From NCBI RefSeq assembly GCF_035944355.1, contig NZ_DASZBH010000014.1, forward strand, positions 248,001 through 312,000: DNA of 64,000 bases. Direction: 5' to 3'. Below, one piece after another: positions 46,700-55,813 of the stretch. The notes beneath the pieces were generated by a model that was not told where the DNA came from, searched no databases, and saw only the letters and a list, made by a program, of their open reading frames with translations. The translations under genes and the position numbers were made by a program. Each line of letters opens with the position of its first letter. The stretch's first letter is position 1. The stretch comes from Frateuria_A sp035944355 (GTDB lineage: Bacteria > Pseudomonadota > Gammaproteobacteria > Xanthomonadales > Rhodanobacteraceae).

Positions 46700-47476
46700 C
46701 TACGTCTGCGCGCGGCCGGCGAGCCAGCGCTCGGCACGCTCCAGGTCGGCCTCGGTGTCGATGCCCGGCGGGAAAGGCTCGGGCGTCAGCCGCACGGCGA
46801 TCGGGAAGCCGTGTTCGAGCACGCGCAGTTGCTCCAGCGATTCGGCCTGCTCCAGCGGCGTGCGCGACAGACCGGCATAGCGGGCCAGGAATCCGGCGCG
46901 GTAGGCATAGATGCCGATGTGGCGCAGGAAGGGGACCTCCCGGGGCAAGGCCTCGCGGTCGGCCGAGAAGGCATCGCGCGCCCACGGCAGCGGCGCGCGG
47001 CTGAAGTACAGCGCGCGTCCGTCCGCAGCGCGCACCAGCTTGACCACGTTGGGGTCGAACAATTCGTGCGCCTCGGTGACCGGCGTGGCCAGCGTGGCCA
47101 TCGGCGCGTCGTCCTCGGCCAGCGCACGGGCTACCTCGCGGATGCCGGCGGCCGGCGCAAACGGTTCGTCGCCCTGCAGGTTCACCACGATGGCATCGTC
47201 CGGCCAGGCGTAATGGGCGGCGACCTCGGCCAAGCGATCGCTGCCGGAGGCGTGGTCGGCGCGGGTCATGCAGATGTCCACGCCCTGCCCTTCCAGCACC
47301 GCGGCGATGCGCGAGTCGTCCACCGCCACCACCACCCGGCTCGCGCCCGCCTGCAGCGCGCGCTGCGCCACCCGCACCACCATCGGCACGCCTGCGATCG
47401 CGCGCAGCGGTTTGGCCGGCAGGCGGGTGGAACCGTAGCGGGCCGGAATGGCGACGATGAAGGGCGGTACTGACAT
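46700..47476 (-). CDS. kdsB: 3-deoxy-manno-octulosonate cytidylyltransferase
   Basis: Activates KDO as CMP-KDO for LPS inner core. The 258-residue protein has the nucleotidyltransferase motif IPARYGSTRLPAKPL, the DHASGSDR segment and VNLQGDEPF, and ends with the usual IDTEADLERAERWL. A free-standing gene with about 100-base gaps on each side. Confidence 0.96.
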   Translation of the reverse strand: MSVPPFIVAIPARYGSTRLPAKPLRAIAGVPMVVRVAQRALQAGASRVVVAVDDSRIAAVLEGQGVDICMTRADHASGSDRLAEVAAHYAWPDDAIVVNLQGDEPFAPAAGIREVARALAEDDAPMATLATPVTEAHELFDPNVVKLVRAADGRALYFSRAPLPWARDAFSADREALPREVPFLRHIGIYAYRAGFLARYAGLSRTPLEQAESLEQLRVLEHGFPIAVRLTPEPFPPGIDTEADLERAERWLAGRAQT

Positions 47477-47571
47477 GGCTTGGATGGCTGCGGGAAAGCG
47501 GCGAGCCTAGCATCGCTTGGCGCGCCGCGTTCCTTGGGTTTCTCTCCCGACGAGGGAGGGCCGATGCCGGG

Positions 47572-48897
47572 CTAGGCTTCCGCCAAGGCGAAGCCGCAAC
47601 CGTTGGCCAGGTCCAGGAACCCCGGGAACGAGGTGGCCACGTTGCGGCAATCCTCGATACGTATGTCGCCCGCAGCAACCAGGCCGGCCACGGCAAAGCT
47701 CATCGCTACGCGGTGGTCGCCATGGCCCTCGACCGTGCCCGACCCCAGCGCGCCGCCGGTGATGAGCGCTCCATCGGGCGTCTCCTCCACCGACACGCCG
47801 AGCGCGCGCAGCCCCGCCGCCATGCTGGCGATGCGGTCGGACTCCTTCACGCGCAACTCGGCCGCGCCGCGGATCACCGTGCGGCCCCGCGCCGCTGCGG
47901 CGGCGATGAACAAGGCGGGGAACTCGTCGATCATGTCGGGCACCAGCGCCTCGGGCAGTTCGATGCCGTGCAGCGGCGCGTGGCGCACGCGCAGGTCGGC
48001 GACCGGCTCGCCGCCGCTGTGGCGCGCGCTCAGCACTTCGACGTCGGCGCCCATCAGCTTGAGGGCCTGCAGCAGGCCAGTACGGCGCGGATTGAGGCCG
48101 ACCGCGCGCAGCAGCAGCTCCGAGCCCGGCACCAGGCTGGCGGCGACCAGGAAGAACGCAGCCGAGGAAAAGTCGGCCGGTACCTGCACGTCGGTCGCGC
48201 GCAGGGCATGGCCCCCAGTCAGGCGCGCGCGGCCCGGGGCGAATTCGATCGGCCAGCCGAAGGCAGCCAGCATGCGTTCGGTGTAATCCCGCGTCGGGTG
48301 CGGCTCGAGGATCTCGGTCTCGCCCTCGGCGTAGAGGCCGGCCAGCAGCAACGCGGACTTCACCTGCGCGCTGGCCACCGGCAGCTCGTAGCGGATGCCC
48401 GCGAGGCGCCTGCCGCCGTGGATGTGCAGCGGCGGCAGGCCCGCGCGCGTGTCGATGCGTGCCCCCATGGCCACCAGCGGCTCGGTGACGCGGCGCATGG
48501 GCCGGCGCGAAAGGGATTCGTCGCCCACCAGCGTCGAATCGAACGCCTGGCCGGCCAGCAGGCCGGTGAGCAGGCGCATGCCGGTGCCGGCATTGCCGCA
48601 GTCGAGCGGCCCGCTGGCGCCGCGCAACCCGTGCAGGCCGACGCCGTGCACCCGCCGCTCGCCGGGCGCGGGCGTCTGGATCGACACGCCCAGTTGCGCG
48701 AACACCGCGGCGGTGGCGCGCGTGTCTTCGCCTTCGAGGAAGCCGCGGATGTGCGATTCGCCTTCGGCCAGGGCGCCCAGCATCAGGGCGCGGTGCGAGA
48801 TGGACTTGTCGCCCGGCACCGTGAGCGTGCCGCGCAGCGGTCCTGCCGGCCGACTGATCCAGTCCAGGCGCCCGGCCGCGTCGCTGGCGCCGCTCAC
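47572..48897 (-). CDS. aroA: 3-phosphoshikimate 1-carboxyvinyltransferase (EPSP synthase)
   Basis: Shikimate-pathway enzyme joining PEP to shikimate-3-phosphate. The 441 residues contain GDKSISHRALMLGAL, GNAGTGMRLLTG, DESLSRRPMRRV and RVKESDRI, all substrate-binding signatures of the enzyme. GTG 48897 overlaps the pheA stop by 4 bases, completing the serC-pheA-aroA unit. Confidence 0.97.
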   Translation of the reverse strand: MSGASDAAGRLDWISRPAGPLRGTLTVPGDKSISHRALMLGALAEGESHIRGFLEGEDTRATAAVFAQLGVSIQTPAPGERRVHGVGLHGLRGASGPLDCGNAGTGMRLLTGLLAGQAFDSTLVGDESLSRRPMRRVTEPLVAMGARIDTRAGLPPLHIHGGRRLAGIRYELPVASAQVKSALLLAGLYAEGETEILEPHPTRDYTERMLAAFGWPIEFAPGRARLTGGHALRATDVQVPADFSSAAFFLVAASLVPGSELLLRAVGLNPRRTGLLQALKLMGADVEVLSARHSGGEPVADLRVRHAPLHGIELPEALVPDMIDEFPALFIAAAAARGRTVIRGAAELRVKESDRIASMAAGLRALGVSVEETPDGALITGGALGSGTVEGHGDHRVAMSFAVAGLVAAGDIRIEDCRNVATSFPGFLDLANGCGFALAEA

Positions 48898-49982
48898 GGC
48901 AACGCCACCGGGTAGGAGCCGAGCACGCGCACCTGCGTGGCGACCGGGCCCATGTCCTTGAGCGCGGCCTGCAGCGGCGCGTCGTCGATGTGGCCGGAGA
49001 CGTCGATGAAGAAGGCGTATTGCCACTTGCCGGTGTGCGCCGGACGCGACTCGATGCGGTTCATGCTCACGCCATGTTTGGCGAACGGACTCAGCACGTC
49101 GTACAGCGCACCGGGCTTGTCGTTGACGGTAATGAGCAGCGAGGTGCGATCGTTGCCCGAAGGCGGGAACAGCGAACGGCCGATCACCAGGAAGCGTGTG
49201 GTGTTGTCCGCCCTGTCCTCGATGCCTTCGGCCAGCGGCTTCAGGCCATAGACCTTGCCGGCGGTCCTGCCGGCGATGGCCGCCGCGTCGTCGGCGTGCC
49301 GGGCCAGCCGCGCGGCCTCGGCGTTGCTGGCCACCGCGATGCACTCGACGTCGGGCAGGTTGATGCGCAGCCAGGTCTTGCACTGCTGCAGCGACTGCGC
49401 GTGCGCGAACATGCGGCGGATATCGCCCAGCGCAGCGGCCTTGGACAGCAGGCACTGGTGCACGCGCAGCTCGATCTCGCCACAGACGCGCGCCTCGGAG
49501 GTGAGGAACATGTCCAGCGTCACCTGGATCATGCCCTGCCCCGAGTTCTCCACCGGCACCACGCCGAAGTCGGCATGCCCGGCGGCGACCTCCTGGAACA
49601 CCTCCTCGATGCTGCCCAGCGGCAGGCCGTAGGCGGCATGGCCGAAGTGCTTGCGCACCGCCTGCTCGCTGAAGGTGCCTTCGGGCCCCAGGAAGCCGAC
49701 CTTGAGCGGGTCCTCCTGCGCCAGGCAGGAGGACATGATCTCGCGAAACAGCCGAACCATCTCGGCATCCGACAACGGCCCCTTGTTGCGGTCGACCACC
49801 ATGCGCAGCACGTGCGCCTCCCGCTCGGGCCGGTAATAGTCGATCGCCGACAGGCCCTCGCCCTTCACCCGGGCCACCTCCTGCGCCCAGTTGGCGCGCT
49901 CGGAGATCAGCTCCTGGATCTGGCGGTCGATGCTGTCGATGCGCTCGCGCACCTGGCCAAGCGAAGCCTTGGGGTCGTTCAT
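48894..49982 (-). CDS. pheA: Bifunctional chorismate mutase / prephenate dehydratase (P-protein)
   Basis: Two steps to phenylalanine in one protein of 362 residues. An AroQ-type chorismate mutase (about 5-90, with LGQVRERIDSIDRQI), a prephenate dehydratase domain (FLGPEGTFSEQAV, and TTRFLVIG carrying the catalytic Thr-Arg-Phe), then an ACT regulatory domain with KPGALYDVLSPF and ESRP that binds phenylalanine. The ATG at 49982 is preferred to a TTG 16 codons earlier. Confidence 0.97.
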   Translation of the reverse strand: MNDPKASLGQVRERIDSIDRQIQELISERANWAQEVARVKGEGLSAIDYYRPEREAHVLRMVVDRNKGPLSDAEMVRLFREIMSSCLAQEDPLKVGFLGPEGTFSEQAVRKHFGHAAYGLPLGSIEEVFQEVAAGHADFGVVPVENSGQGMIQVTLDMFLTSEARVCGEIELRVHQCLLSKAAALGDIRRMFAHAQSLQQCKTWLRINLPDVECIAVASNAEAARLARHADDAAAIAGRTAGKVYGLKPLAEGIEDRADNTTRFLVIGRSLFPPSGNDRTSLLITVNDKPGALYDVLSPFAKHGVSMNRIESRPAHTGKWQYAFFIDVSGHIDDAPLQAALKDMGPVATQVRVLGSYPVALP

Positions 49983-50026
49983 CCGGATGTCCAGCCGTTT
50001 AGAAGTCCAAACACTAACAGAACAGC

Positions 50027-51112
50027 TCAACCATGGCGCCGAACGAAATCGGCCATGAAGGCCACCAGCGCTTCGACCGCCGCCAGCGGCACGGCGTTGT
50101 AGAGCGAGGCGCGCATGCCGCCGAGCGCCTTGTGCCCCTTGAGCGCGAGCAGGCCGGCAGCCTCCGATTCGGCCAGGAACTCGGCGTCCAGCGAGCCGTC
50201 GTGCAGGGTGAAGGGCACGTTCATGCGCGAGCGGGAGGACGGCTCAACCGGGTTGCGGTAATAGCCGCCGGAACCATCGATCGCGTCGTAGAGCAGCGCC
50301 GCCTTGGCCCGGTTGCGCTCGCCGATCGCGGCCAGGCCGCCCTGTCCCTTGAGCCACTGGAAGGTCAGCCCGGCCAGGTACCAGCCGAAGGTGTTGGGTG
50401 TGTTGAGCATGGAGCCGGCCGCGGCGTGCTCAGCGTAGCGGAAGATGCGCGCCATCGGCCGGCCCGGCCGCGCCAGCAGGTCGCGGCGCACGATCATCAG
50501 CACCAGCCCGGAAGGGCCGATGTTCTTCTGCGCGCCGGCGTAGATGAGCCCGAAGCGGCGCACGTCCAGCGGCCCGGCCAAGATGTTGGAGGACATGTCC
50601 GCCACCAGCGGCACCGCCCCCACCTCCGGCACGTCGTGGAACTCCACGCCGTGGATGGTTTCGTTGGGCGTGTAGTGCACGTAGACCGCGGCCGGGTCGA
50701 GCTGCCAGCCGTCGCGTGCGGGCAGATGCAGGTAGGCACCCGCCTTGCTGCTGGCGGCGACGTTCACCCTCGCGTAAGAGGCCGCCTCGCTGGCGGCCTT
50801 CTCGCTCCAGTGGCCGCTCACGATGTAGTCGGCGGCGTCCCCGGGGCTGGCCAGGTTCATCGGGATCTGCGCGAAGTGCTGGGTCGCGCCGCCCTGCAGG
50901 AACAGCACGGCGTAGTCGTCCGGCACGTCCAGCAGCTCGCGCAGGTCCGCTTCCGCCCGCTCGGCCATCGCGATGAAGCGCTTGCCGCGGTGCGACTGTT
51001 CCATCACCGAGGCGCCGCTGCCGTTCCAGTCCAGCAGCTCGCGTTGCGCCTGCTCGAGCACCGCCTGCGGCAACGCCGCCGGCCCCGCACTGAAGTTCCA
51101 GACCCTGCCCAC
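50027..51112 (-). CDS. serC: Phosphoserine aminotransferase
   Basis: PLP enzyme of serine and pyridoxine synthesis, 361 residues. It opens with VWNFSAGPAALP, has the PLP-binding GGATQHFAQIPMNL, GHWSEKA, and the Schiff-base lysine in AGAQKNIGPSG. The start is GTG 51112, with a TATACG box just upstream and no clear ribosome-binding site, which suggests a leaderless mRNA. First gene of serC-pheA-aroA. Confidence 0.96.
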   Translation of the reverse strand: MGRVWNFSAGPAALPQAVLEQAQRELLDWNGSGASVMEQSHRGKRFIAMAERAEADLRELLDVPDDYAVLFLQGGATQHFAQIPMNLASPGDAADYIVSGHWSEKAASEAASYARVNVAASSKAGAYLHLPARDGWQLDPAAVYVHYTPNETIHGVEFHDVPEVGAVPLVADMSSNILAGPLDVRRFGLIYAGAQKNIGPSGLVLMIVRRDLLARPGRPMARIFRYAEHAAAGSMLNTPNTFGWYLAGLTFQWLKGQGGLAAIGERNRAKAALLYDAIDGSGGYYRNPVEPSSRSRMNVPFTLHDGSLDAEFLAESEAAGLLALKGHKALGGMRASLYNAVPLAAVEALVAFMADFVRRHG

Positions 51113-51260
51113 GGCGTATATCCAAGTTGGAGGAATCGCATTATGGCGCGGCGCAACATGGCGACGTCAATGATCCTTCGCACTCCCGTGCGCTTGGGTC
51201 GGAAGAGCCAAGTTCGCTAGTCTTGTCGCCTGCGTCTCTCGCCCTCTCTGCGCACCGCCG

Positions 51261-52397
51261 ATGCTCACCGCCCGCTTCCACCCCGCCATCGCCGAGCTGT
51301 CCGCGGCGACTTGGGATGCACTTGGCGGCGGCGCCAGTCCCTTCGTTTCGCACGCCTTCCTGCACGCGCTGGAAAGCACCGGCTGCATTCGCCCGGACTG
51401 GGGCTGGCAGGCGCATCACCTGGCCCTGTACGAAGGCGAACGCCTGGTCGCTGCCGCTCCGCTGTATCTGAAGGGCAACTCGCACGGGGAGTTCGTGTTC
51501 GACTGGAGCTGGGCCGGTGCGTGGGAGCGCGCCGGCGGCACGTACTACCCCAAGCTGCTCAATGCCGTGCCCTACTCGCCCGTGCCCGGTCCACGGCTGC
51601 TCGCCGGCGAGGGCGAGCGCGCGCCGCAGCTGCGGCAGGCCCTGGTCCGCGCCATCCACGCCGAGACCCGGCGGCTGGGCTTGTCCTCGGCACATGCCAA
51701 CTTTCTGGAGCCGCAGGACCTGGCCGCGTTCGGGGGCGAGTGGCTGGCGCGCTCGGACGTGCAGTTCCACTGGCACAACCGCGGCTACCGCGATTTCGAC
51801 GATTTCCTTGCCACGCTCAAGGCAAAGAAGCGCAAGAACATCCGCCAGGAGCGCGCGCACGTCCAGGCCAGCGGCCTGGACATCCTCATGCGCGACGGCG
51901 CGAGCCTGGAGCCGGACGACTGGCGGCAGATCCACGCGCTCTATGCGGCCACCTTCGATGCCAAGGGCAACCACGCGGCACTGACGCCGGCCTTCTTCGC
52001 GGCGCTTGGTGGCCTGGAGGGCAAAGTGCAGGTGGCTTGCGCCATGGAAGGTCGGCGCATCGAGGCGATGGCGCTGTTCCTGCTGGACGACCGCACGCTC
52101 TACGGCCGCTACTGGGGCGCGCGCATCGAATTGCCCGGGCTGCACTTCGAACTCTGCTACTACCGCGGCATCGAGCATGCGATCGCCCGCGGCCTGCGGC
52201 GCTTCGAGCCCGGCGCGCAGGGCGAGCACAAGCTCGCGCGCGGCTTCGTGCCGGTGCGCACGCATTCGCGGCACTACCTGGCCCATCCGCAGTTCCGGCA
52301 GGCGGTGCGCGAGGCGCTGGTGCACGAAGCGCACGCCATCGACGATTACGTGGCCGCGCTGGCCGCGCACGCGCCCTATGCCGGCGCCTGCCCATGA
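51261..52397 (+). CDS. DUF482 / FemAB-like peptidogalycan acyltransferase
   Basis: A 378-residue protein of the COG3146 (DUF482) family, which has a tandem GNAT/FemAB-like fold. Visible features include AAAPLYLKGNSHGEFVFDWSW, LKAKKRKNIRQERAHV, the central YAATFDAKGNHAALT and the closing FEPGAQGEHKLARGFVP and RTHSRHYL, which are typical of the family. The substrate is unknown; the link to cell-wall peptide modification is by fold only. Its stop overlaps aat by 4 bases, so the two are co-translated. Confidence 0.85.
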   Translation: MLTARFHPAIAELSAATWDALGGGASPFVSHAFLHALESTGCIRPDWGWQAHHLALYEGERLVAAAPLYLKGNSHGEFVFDWSWAGAWERAGGTYYPKLLNAVPYSPVPGPRLLAGEGERAPQLRQALVRAIHAETRRLGLSSAHANFLEPQDLAAFGGEWLARSDVQFHWHNRGYRDFDDFLATLKAKKRKNIRQERAHVQASGLDILMRDGASLEPDDWRQIHALYAATFDAKGNHAALTPAFFAALGGLEGKVQVACAMEGRRIEAMALFLLDDRTLYGRYWGARIELPGLHFELCYYRGIEHAIARGLRRFEPGAQGEHKLARGFVPVRTHSRHYLAHPQFRQAVREALVHEAHAIDDYVAALAAHAPYAGACP

Positions 52398-53116
52398 TCC
52401 GCCTGCCGCTGCTCGACCCGGCCTCGCCCGAACGCTTTCCCGATCCGCGCCATGCACTGGCCGAGCCCAATGGCCTGCTCGCCTTCGGCGGCGACCTCTC
52501 GCCGCGCCGGCTGCTGGCCGCGTACGAGCGCGGCATCTTCCCCTGGTTCAATCCCGGCGAACCGATCCTGTGGTGGTCGCCCGACCCGCGCTGCGTGTTC
52601 GACACGGCCACGCTCACGGCCAACCGCAGCCTGCGCCGCGCGCTGGCCGGCAAGGGCTGGCGGGTGAGCGTGGACGAAGCCTTCGTGCGGGTGATGCACG
52701 CCTGCGCGGCGCCGCGGCCAGGCCAGCAGGGCACTTGGATCGGCGCGGCGATCATCGAGGCCTACGCCTCGCTGCATACCCAGGGCCATGCCCACAGCGT
52801 GGAGGTGTGGGAGGGCGATGCGCTGGTCGGCGGCGTCTACGGCGTGGCCGTCGGGCGGCTGTTCTGCGGGGAGTCGATGTTCAGCGCATGCAGCGGCGGC
52901 TCCAAGCTTGCGCTGGTGGCGCTCGCCGCATGGCTGCGCGAATGGGGCTTCCCGCTGCTGGACGCGCAGGTCAGCAATCCGCACCTGCTCAGCCTGGGCG
53001 CCCGCGAGATGCCGCGCGAGGATTTCCTGGCCCAGGTGCGCCGGCTGTCGGCGCAACCGTTCGATCCGGCCCATTGGCGCAAGGTCGCTTCGCGGGATGC
53101 GGGCGACTATCTCTAG
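52394..53116 (+). CDS. aat: Leucyl/phenylalanyl-tRNA--protein transferase
   Basis: Adds Leu or Phe to proteins with N-terminal Arg or Lys, marking them for ClpAP (N-degron pathway). The 240-residue protein has GLLAFGGDLSPRRLLAAYERGIFPWF, WWSPDPR, and GESMFS, all family signatures. Start is ATG 52394 overlapping the upstream gene. Confidence 0.97.
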   Translation: MIRLPLLDPASPERFPDPRHALAEPNGLLAFGGDLSPRRLLAAYERGIFPWFNPGEPILWWSPDPRCVFDTATLTANRSLRRALAGKGWRVSVDEAFVRVMHACAAPRPGQQGTWIGAAIIEAYASLHTQGHAHSVEVWEGDALVGGVYGVAVGRLFCGESMFSACSGGSKLALVALAAWLREWGFPLLDAQVSNPHLLSLGAREMPREDFLAQVRRLSAQPFDPAHWRKVASRDAGDYL

Positions 53117-53191
53117 GCCAGGCGCTCAGGAGTGCGCGTGCTCCATCGGCAGCGCCGCATCCGGCGGCGCGAGATCAGGCCCGGTATCCGT

Positions 53192-54451
53192 TCAGCCGGC
53201 GCGCACGGCGTACTTGCGGGCGACGTAGTCGTCCAGGATGCCGACGAATTCCTCGGCGATGCGGTCCCCGCGCAGGGTCATGGCCTTCTCGCCGTCGATG
53301 AACACCGGCGCCGACGGCGCCTCGCCGTTGCCCGGCAGCGAGATGCCGATGTTGGCGTGCTTGGATTCGCCTGGCCCGTTGACCACGCAGCCCATCACCG
53401 CAAGAGTGAGGTTCTCCACGCCGTCGTACATCAGGCGCCATTCGGGCATCTTGGTCCGCACGTGCGTCTGCACGGTCCTGGCCAGTTCCTGGAAGAACTC
53501 GCTGGTGGTGCGCCCACAGCCCGGGCAGGCGGTAACCAGCGGCGTGAACGCGCGCAGGCCCATGGTCTGCAGCAGCTCCTGCGCCACGATCACCTCGCCG
53601 GTGCGCGAGGCGCCGGGTTCCGGCGTCAGCGAGATGCGGATGGTGTCGCCAATGCCTTCCTGCAGCAGCACGCCCAGCGCCGCGGCCGAGGCCGTGATGC
53701 CCTTCGAGCCCATGCCGGCCTCGGTCAGGCCCAGATGCAGGGCGTAGTCGCAGCGGGCGGCCAGGTCGCGGTACACCGCGATCAGCTCCTGCACGCCCGA
53801 CACCTTGCACGAAAGAATGATGCGGTCGCGCGCCAGGCCGAGCTCTTCGGCGCGCGCCGCCGAGTCGAGCGCCGAGCGGATCAGCGCCTCGCGCGCGACC
53901 ACGCCGGCATCCCACGGCTGCGCGCGCTTGGCGTTCTCGTCCATCAGTGCGGCGACCATGCCCTGATCGAGCGAACCCCAGTTGGCGCCGATGCGCACCG
54001 GCTTGCCGTACTGGATGGCCTTCTCGATGATCGAGGCGAACTGGCTGTCCTTCTTCTTGCCGAAACCGACGTTGCCGGGATTGATGCGGTACTTGGCCAG
54101 CACCTCGGCGCACGCCGGCTCGGCTTCCAGCAGTTGGTGGCCGTTGTAGTGGAAGTCGCCCACGATCGGCACCTCCACGCCCATCATCGCCAGCCGCTCG
54201 GCGATGCGCGGCACCGCCGCCGCGGCCGCCGGCGTGTTCACCGTGATGCGCACGACCTCCGAGCCGGCGCGGGCGAGCTCGGCGATCTGCTTGGCGGTGC
54301 CGGCCGGGTCTTCGGTGTCGGTGTTGGTCATCGACTGCACCACGATCGGCGCGCCGCCGCCCACCATCACCTTGCCTACGCGGACGCCTACGCTCGGCCG
54401 GCGCGTTGCCGGGCCTGCGGGGGACGGCTGCTGGGAGACGGAATCACTCAT
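53192..54451 (-). CDS. ispG: 4-hydroxy-3-methylbut-2-enyl-diphosphate synthase (flavodoxin)
   Basis: [4Fe-4S] enzyme of the MEP isoprenoid pathway, 419 residues. A TIM barrel (GAPIVVQSMTNTDTED, VEVPIVGDFHYNGH, RINPGNVG) is followed by the cluster domain with CPGCGRT and CVVNGPGES. ATG 54451 gives the normal length. The flanking 3' gap to aat is short; upstream lies the inverted-repeat element. Confidence 0.97.
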   Translation of the reverse strand: MSDSVSQQPSPAGPATRRPSVGVRVGKVMVGGGAPIVVQSMTNTDTEDPAGTAKQIAELARAGSEVVRITVNTPAAAAAVPRIAERLAMMGVEVPIVGDFHYNGHQLLEAEPACAEVLAKYRINPGNVGFGKKKDSQFASIIEKAIQYGKPVRIGANWGSLDQGMVAALMDENAKRAQPWDAGVVAREALIRSALDSAARAEELGLARDRIILSCKVSGVQELIAVYRDLAARCDYALHLGLTEAGMGSKGITASAAALGVLLQEGIGDTIRISLTPEPGASRTGEVIVAQELLQTMGLRAFTPLVTACPGCGRTTSEFFQELARTVQTHVRTKMPEWRLMYDGVENLTLAVMGCVVNGPGESKHANIGISLPGNGEAPSAPVFIDGEKAMTLRGDRIAEEFVGILDDYVARKYAVRAG

Positions 54452-54540
54452 AGGGTTGGACTTGAAGGTCGCGCCGCGCTGGGTGCGGCAATGCACAAGA
54501 ATACCACCGGGTAAGTCTTGGCTTCCCCACCTTGGCTCGT

Positions 54541-55222
54541 CCTTGCGTGGCTTCTCCGCGACTTGGCTCGCCTGCGGCGGGCTTCCGATCGCCTGTCGGC
54601 GCTCGGGTCACTTTTCTTTGCTGGCCCAAAGAAAAGTAACCAAAAGAAACGGCCTGGTTCAGCCCGGTGAGAGATAAGAGCTAGGCGCCATTGCGCCTTG
54701 CCGACCAAGTCTCTTGCTCATAGAGGAGCTGCAGCCGCTTTACCGCGGGCGCTCGGGAGTTGAGGCAAGAGAGGTAATGCCGCAAGTTTGGAAGTGTCGC
54801 CCCTGGCGTTTCCCTTGAATGGATTCCCGCAGGAGCGCAGAACTGAATTCGAGGCGAGTGGGCTGAGATCTATCTTTCGTGGAGCATCGCAGGGTGCGCT
54901 TCAGCCCATCAGCAAACGTGGGTCGACGTACCTGAGTGCAACTACAGCGACGAGTGCAACTATTGCGACGGACCACGCACGACGGGCAATTCTCCCTTGC
55001 CCCAGCTCCCGAGCGCCCGCGGCAAAGCGGCTGCAGCTCCTCTATGAGCATGCGACGTACCAAGCAAGGCGAGGCGGCACCTAGCTCTTATCCCTCACCG
55101 GGCTTAGCTAGGCCGTTTCTTTGGTTACTTTCTTTGGGCCAGCAAAGAAAGTGACCCGAGCGCCGAAGGCGATCGGAAGCCCGCCGCAGGCGAGCCAAGC
55201 CGCGGAGAGGCTGCAAGCAAGG
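54541..55222. repeat. Large inverted-repeat element (two arms of about 237 bp with a 206-bp spacer)
   Basis: Left arm 54541-54779 and right arm 54986-55222 are near-perfect inverted copies with a few substitutions and short indels; shared blocks include GGCTCGCCTGCGGCGGGC, CTTTGCTGGCCCAAAGAAA and GAGGAGCTGCAGCCGCTTT. Each arm also has a smaller palindrome (CTTTCTTTGCTGGCCCAAAGAAAG type). The spacer is visibly lower in G+C and contains an 18-bp imperfect tandem duplication (54934-54951 and 54952-54969). No reading frame in it resembles a protein. The arm sequence belongs to a repeat commonly seen in Xanthomonadales genomes, where it causes spurious gene calls. It may be a non-autonomous mobile element. 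The whole 54452-55330 interval has no gene I can support. Confidence 0.85.
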
Positions 55223-55259
55223 TGACATACATAAGCGTCCTTGCCAGCTCCTCGCAGTC

Positions 55260-55300
55260 TTGCCCCTCACCCCAACCCTTTCCCCAAGAGAGAGAAAGCC
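55260..55300. repeat. Single REP-like unit
   Basis: CCCCTCACCCCAACCC followed by TTTCCCCAAGAGAGAGAAAGC. It is related to the units between sdhB and sdhE but is shorter and stands alone. Confidence 0.65.
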
Positions 55301-55330
55301 GAAGCACACGCGCCAGGCAAGAAAGAGGCG

Positions 55331-55813
55331 TCAGCGCGCGTGGCGCCGCCGCGCCCAGGCCCCGGCGAACAGGCCCATGCCGAAGGCCACATAGACCGCC
55401 GCGATCGACGTACGGCCGATGTGCCGCTCGAACCCCGGCCGGAACCGCCGCGGCGTGATCGTGTAGTCGACCACGCACGCCGCCGTCGCCACCGCCGCGG
55501 CACGCGCCGCCGATACCCGTCGCGGCGCCGGATGGCGCAGGCACCACGCTTCGTAGATGCCCGCCCATAGCAACGAGCTGAAGTGGTGCACCAGATAGCC
55601 GACCGCCGTGTAGCGCCAGCTCGGTCCGGTATGCCACTTGGCCCGCCGGCCCCAGAACCACTGGCTGGCGGCGTTCACGCCCGCCAGCGGCGCGCGCGCT
55701 TCGCGCGCACTACACGCCGCCACCACCACGCTCGACAGCAACGCGGCGACGGCGCCGCTGAGGTTGGTGCGGGCGACCCATGAGGAGTTCAGGCGCGCGG
55801 GCGGCGGGGGCAT
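55331..55813 (-). CDS. Small polytopic membrane protein of unknown function
   Basis: A 160-residue protein with four predicted membrane segments (about 18-38, 60-85, 100-118 and 130-152). A loop holds NAASQWFWG, the second segment GYLVHHFSSLLWAGIYE, and the third is followed by DYTITPRRFRPGFE; the pattern NA-S-W-WG / HH-SS-W / DY-TP-R is one I know only from uncharacterised proteins. It is divergent from the SDR/DoxX gene, and the two ATG codons overlap head to head, so one of the starts may be wrong; TTG/GTG codons further in are alternatives. No function is claimed. Confidence 0.65.
   Translation of the reverse strand: MPPPPARLNSSWVARTNLSGAVAALLSSVVVAACSAREARAPLAGVNAASQWFWGRRAKWHTGPSWRYTAVGYLVHHFSSLLWAGIYEAWCLRHPAPRRVSAARAAAVATAACVVDYTITPRRFRPGFERHIGRTSIAAVYVAFGMGLFAGAWARRRHAR

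Noticed and set aside
54444..55154. Short open frames within and around the inverted repeat (for example those containing QRKVTRAP)
   Set aside because: They come from the repeat arms, occur in mirror pairs, and lack start signals; they are known spurious calls.
55638..55811. Amino-terminal extension of the SDR/DoxX protein to 55638
   Set aside because: The extra residues are low-complexity antisense of the membrane protein gene and displace the dinucleotide fold from its usual place near the N-terminus.
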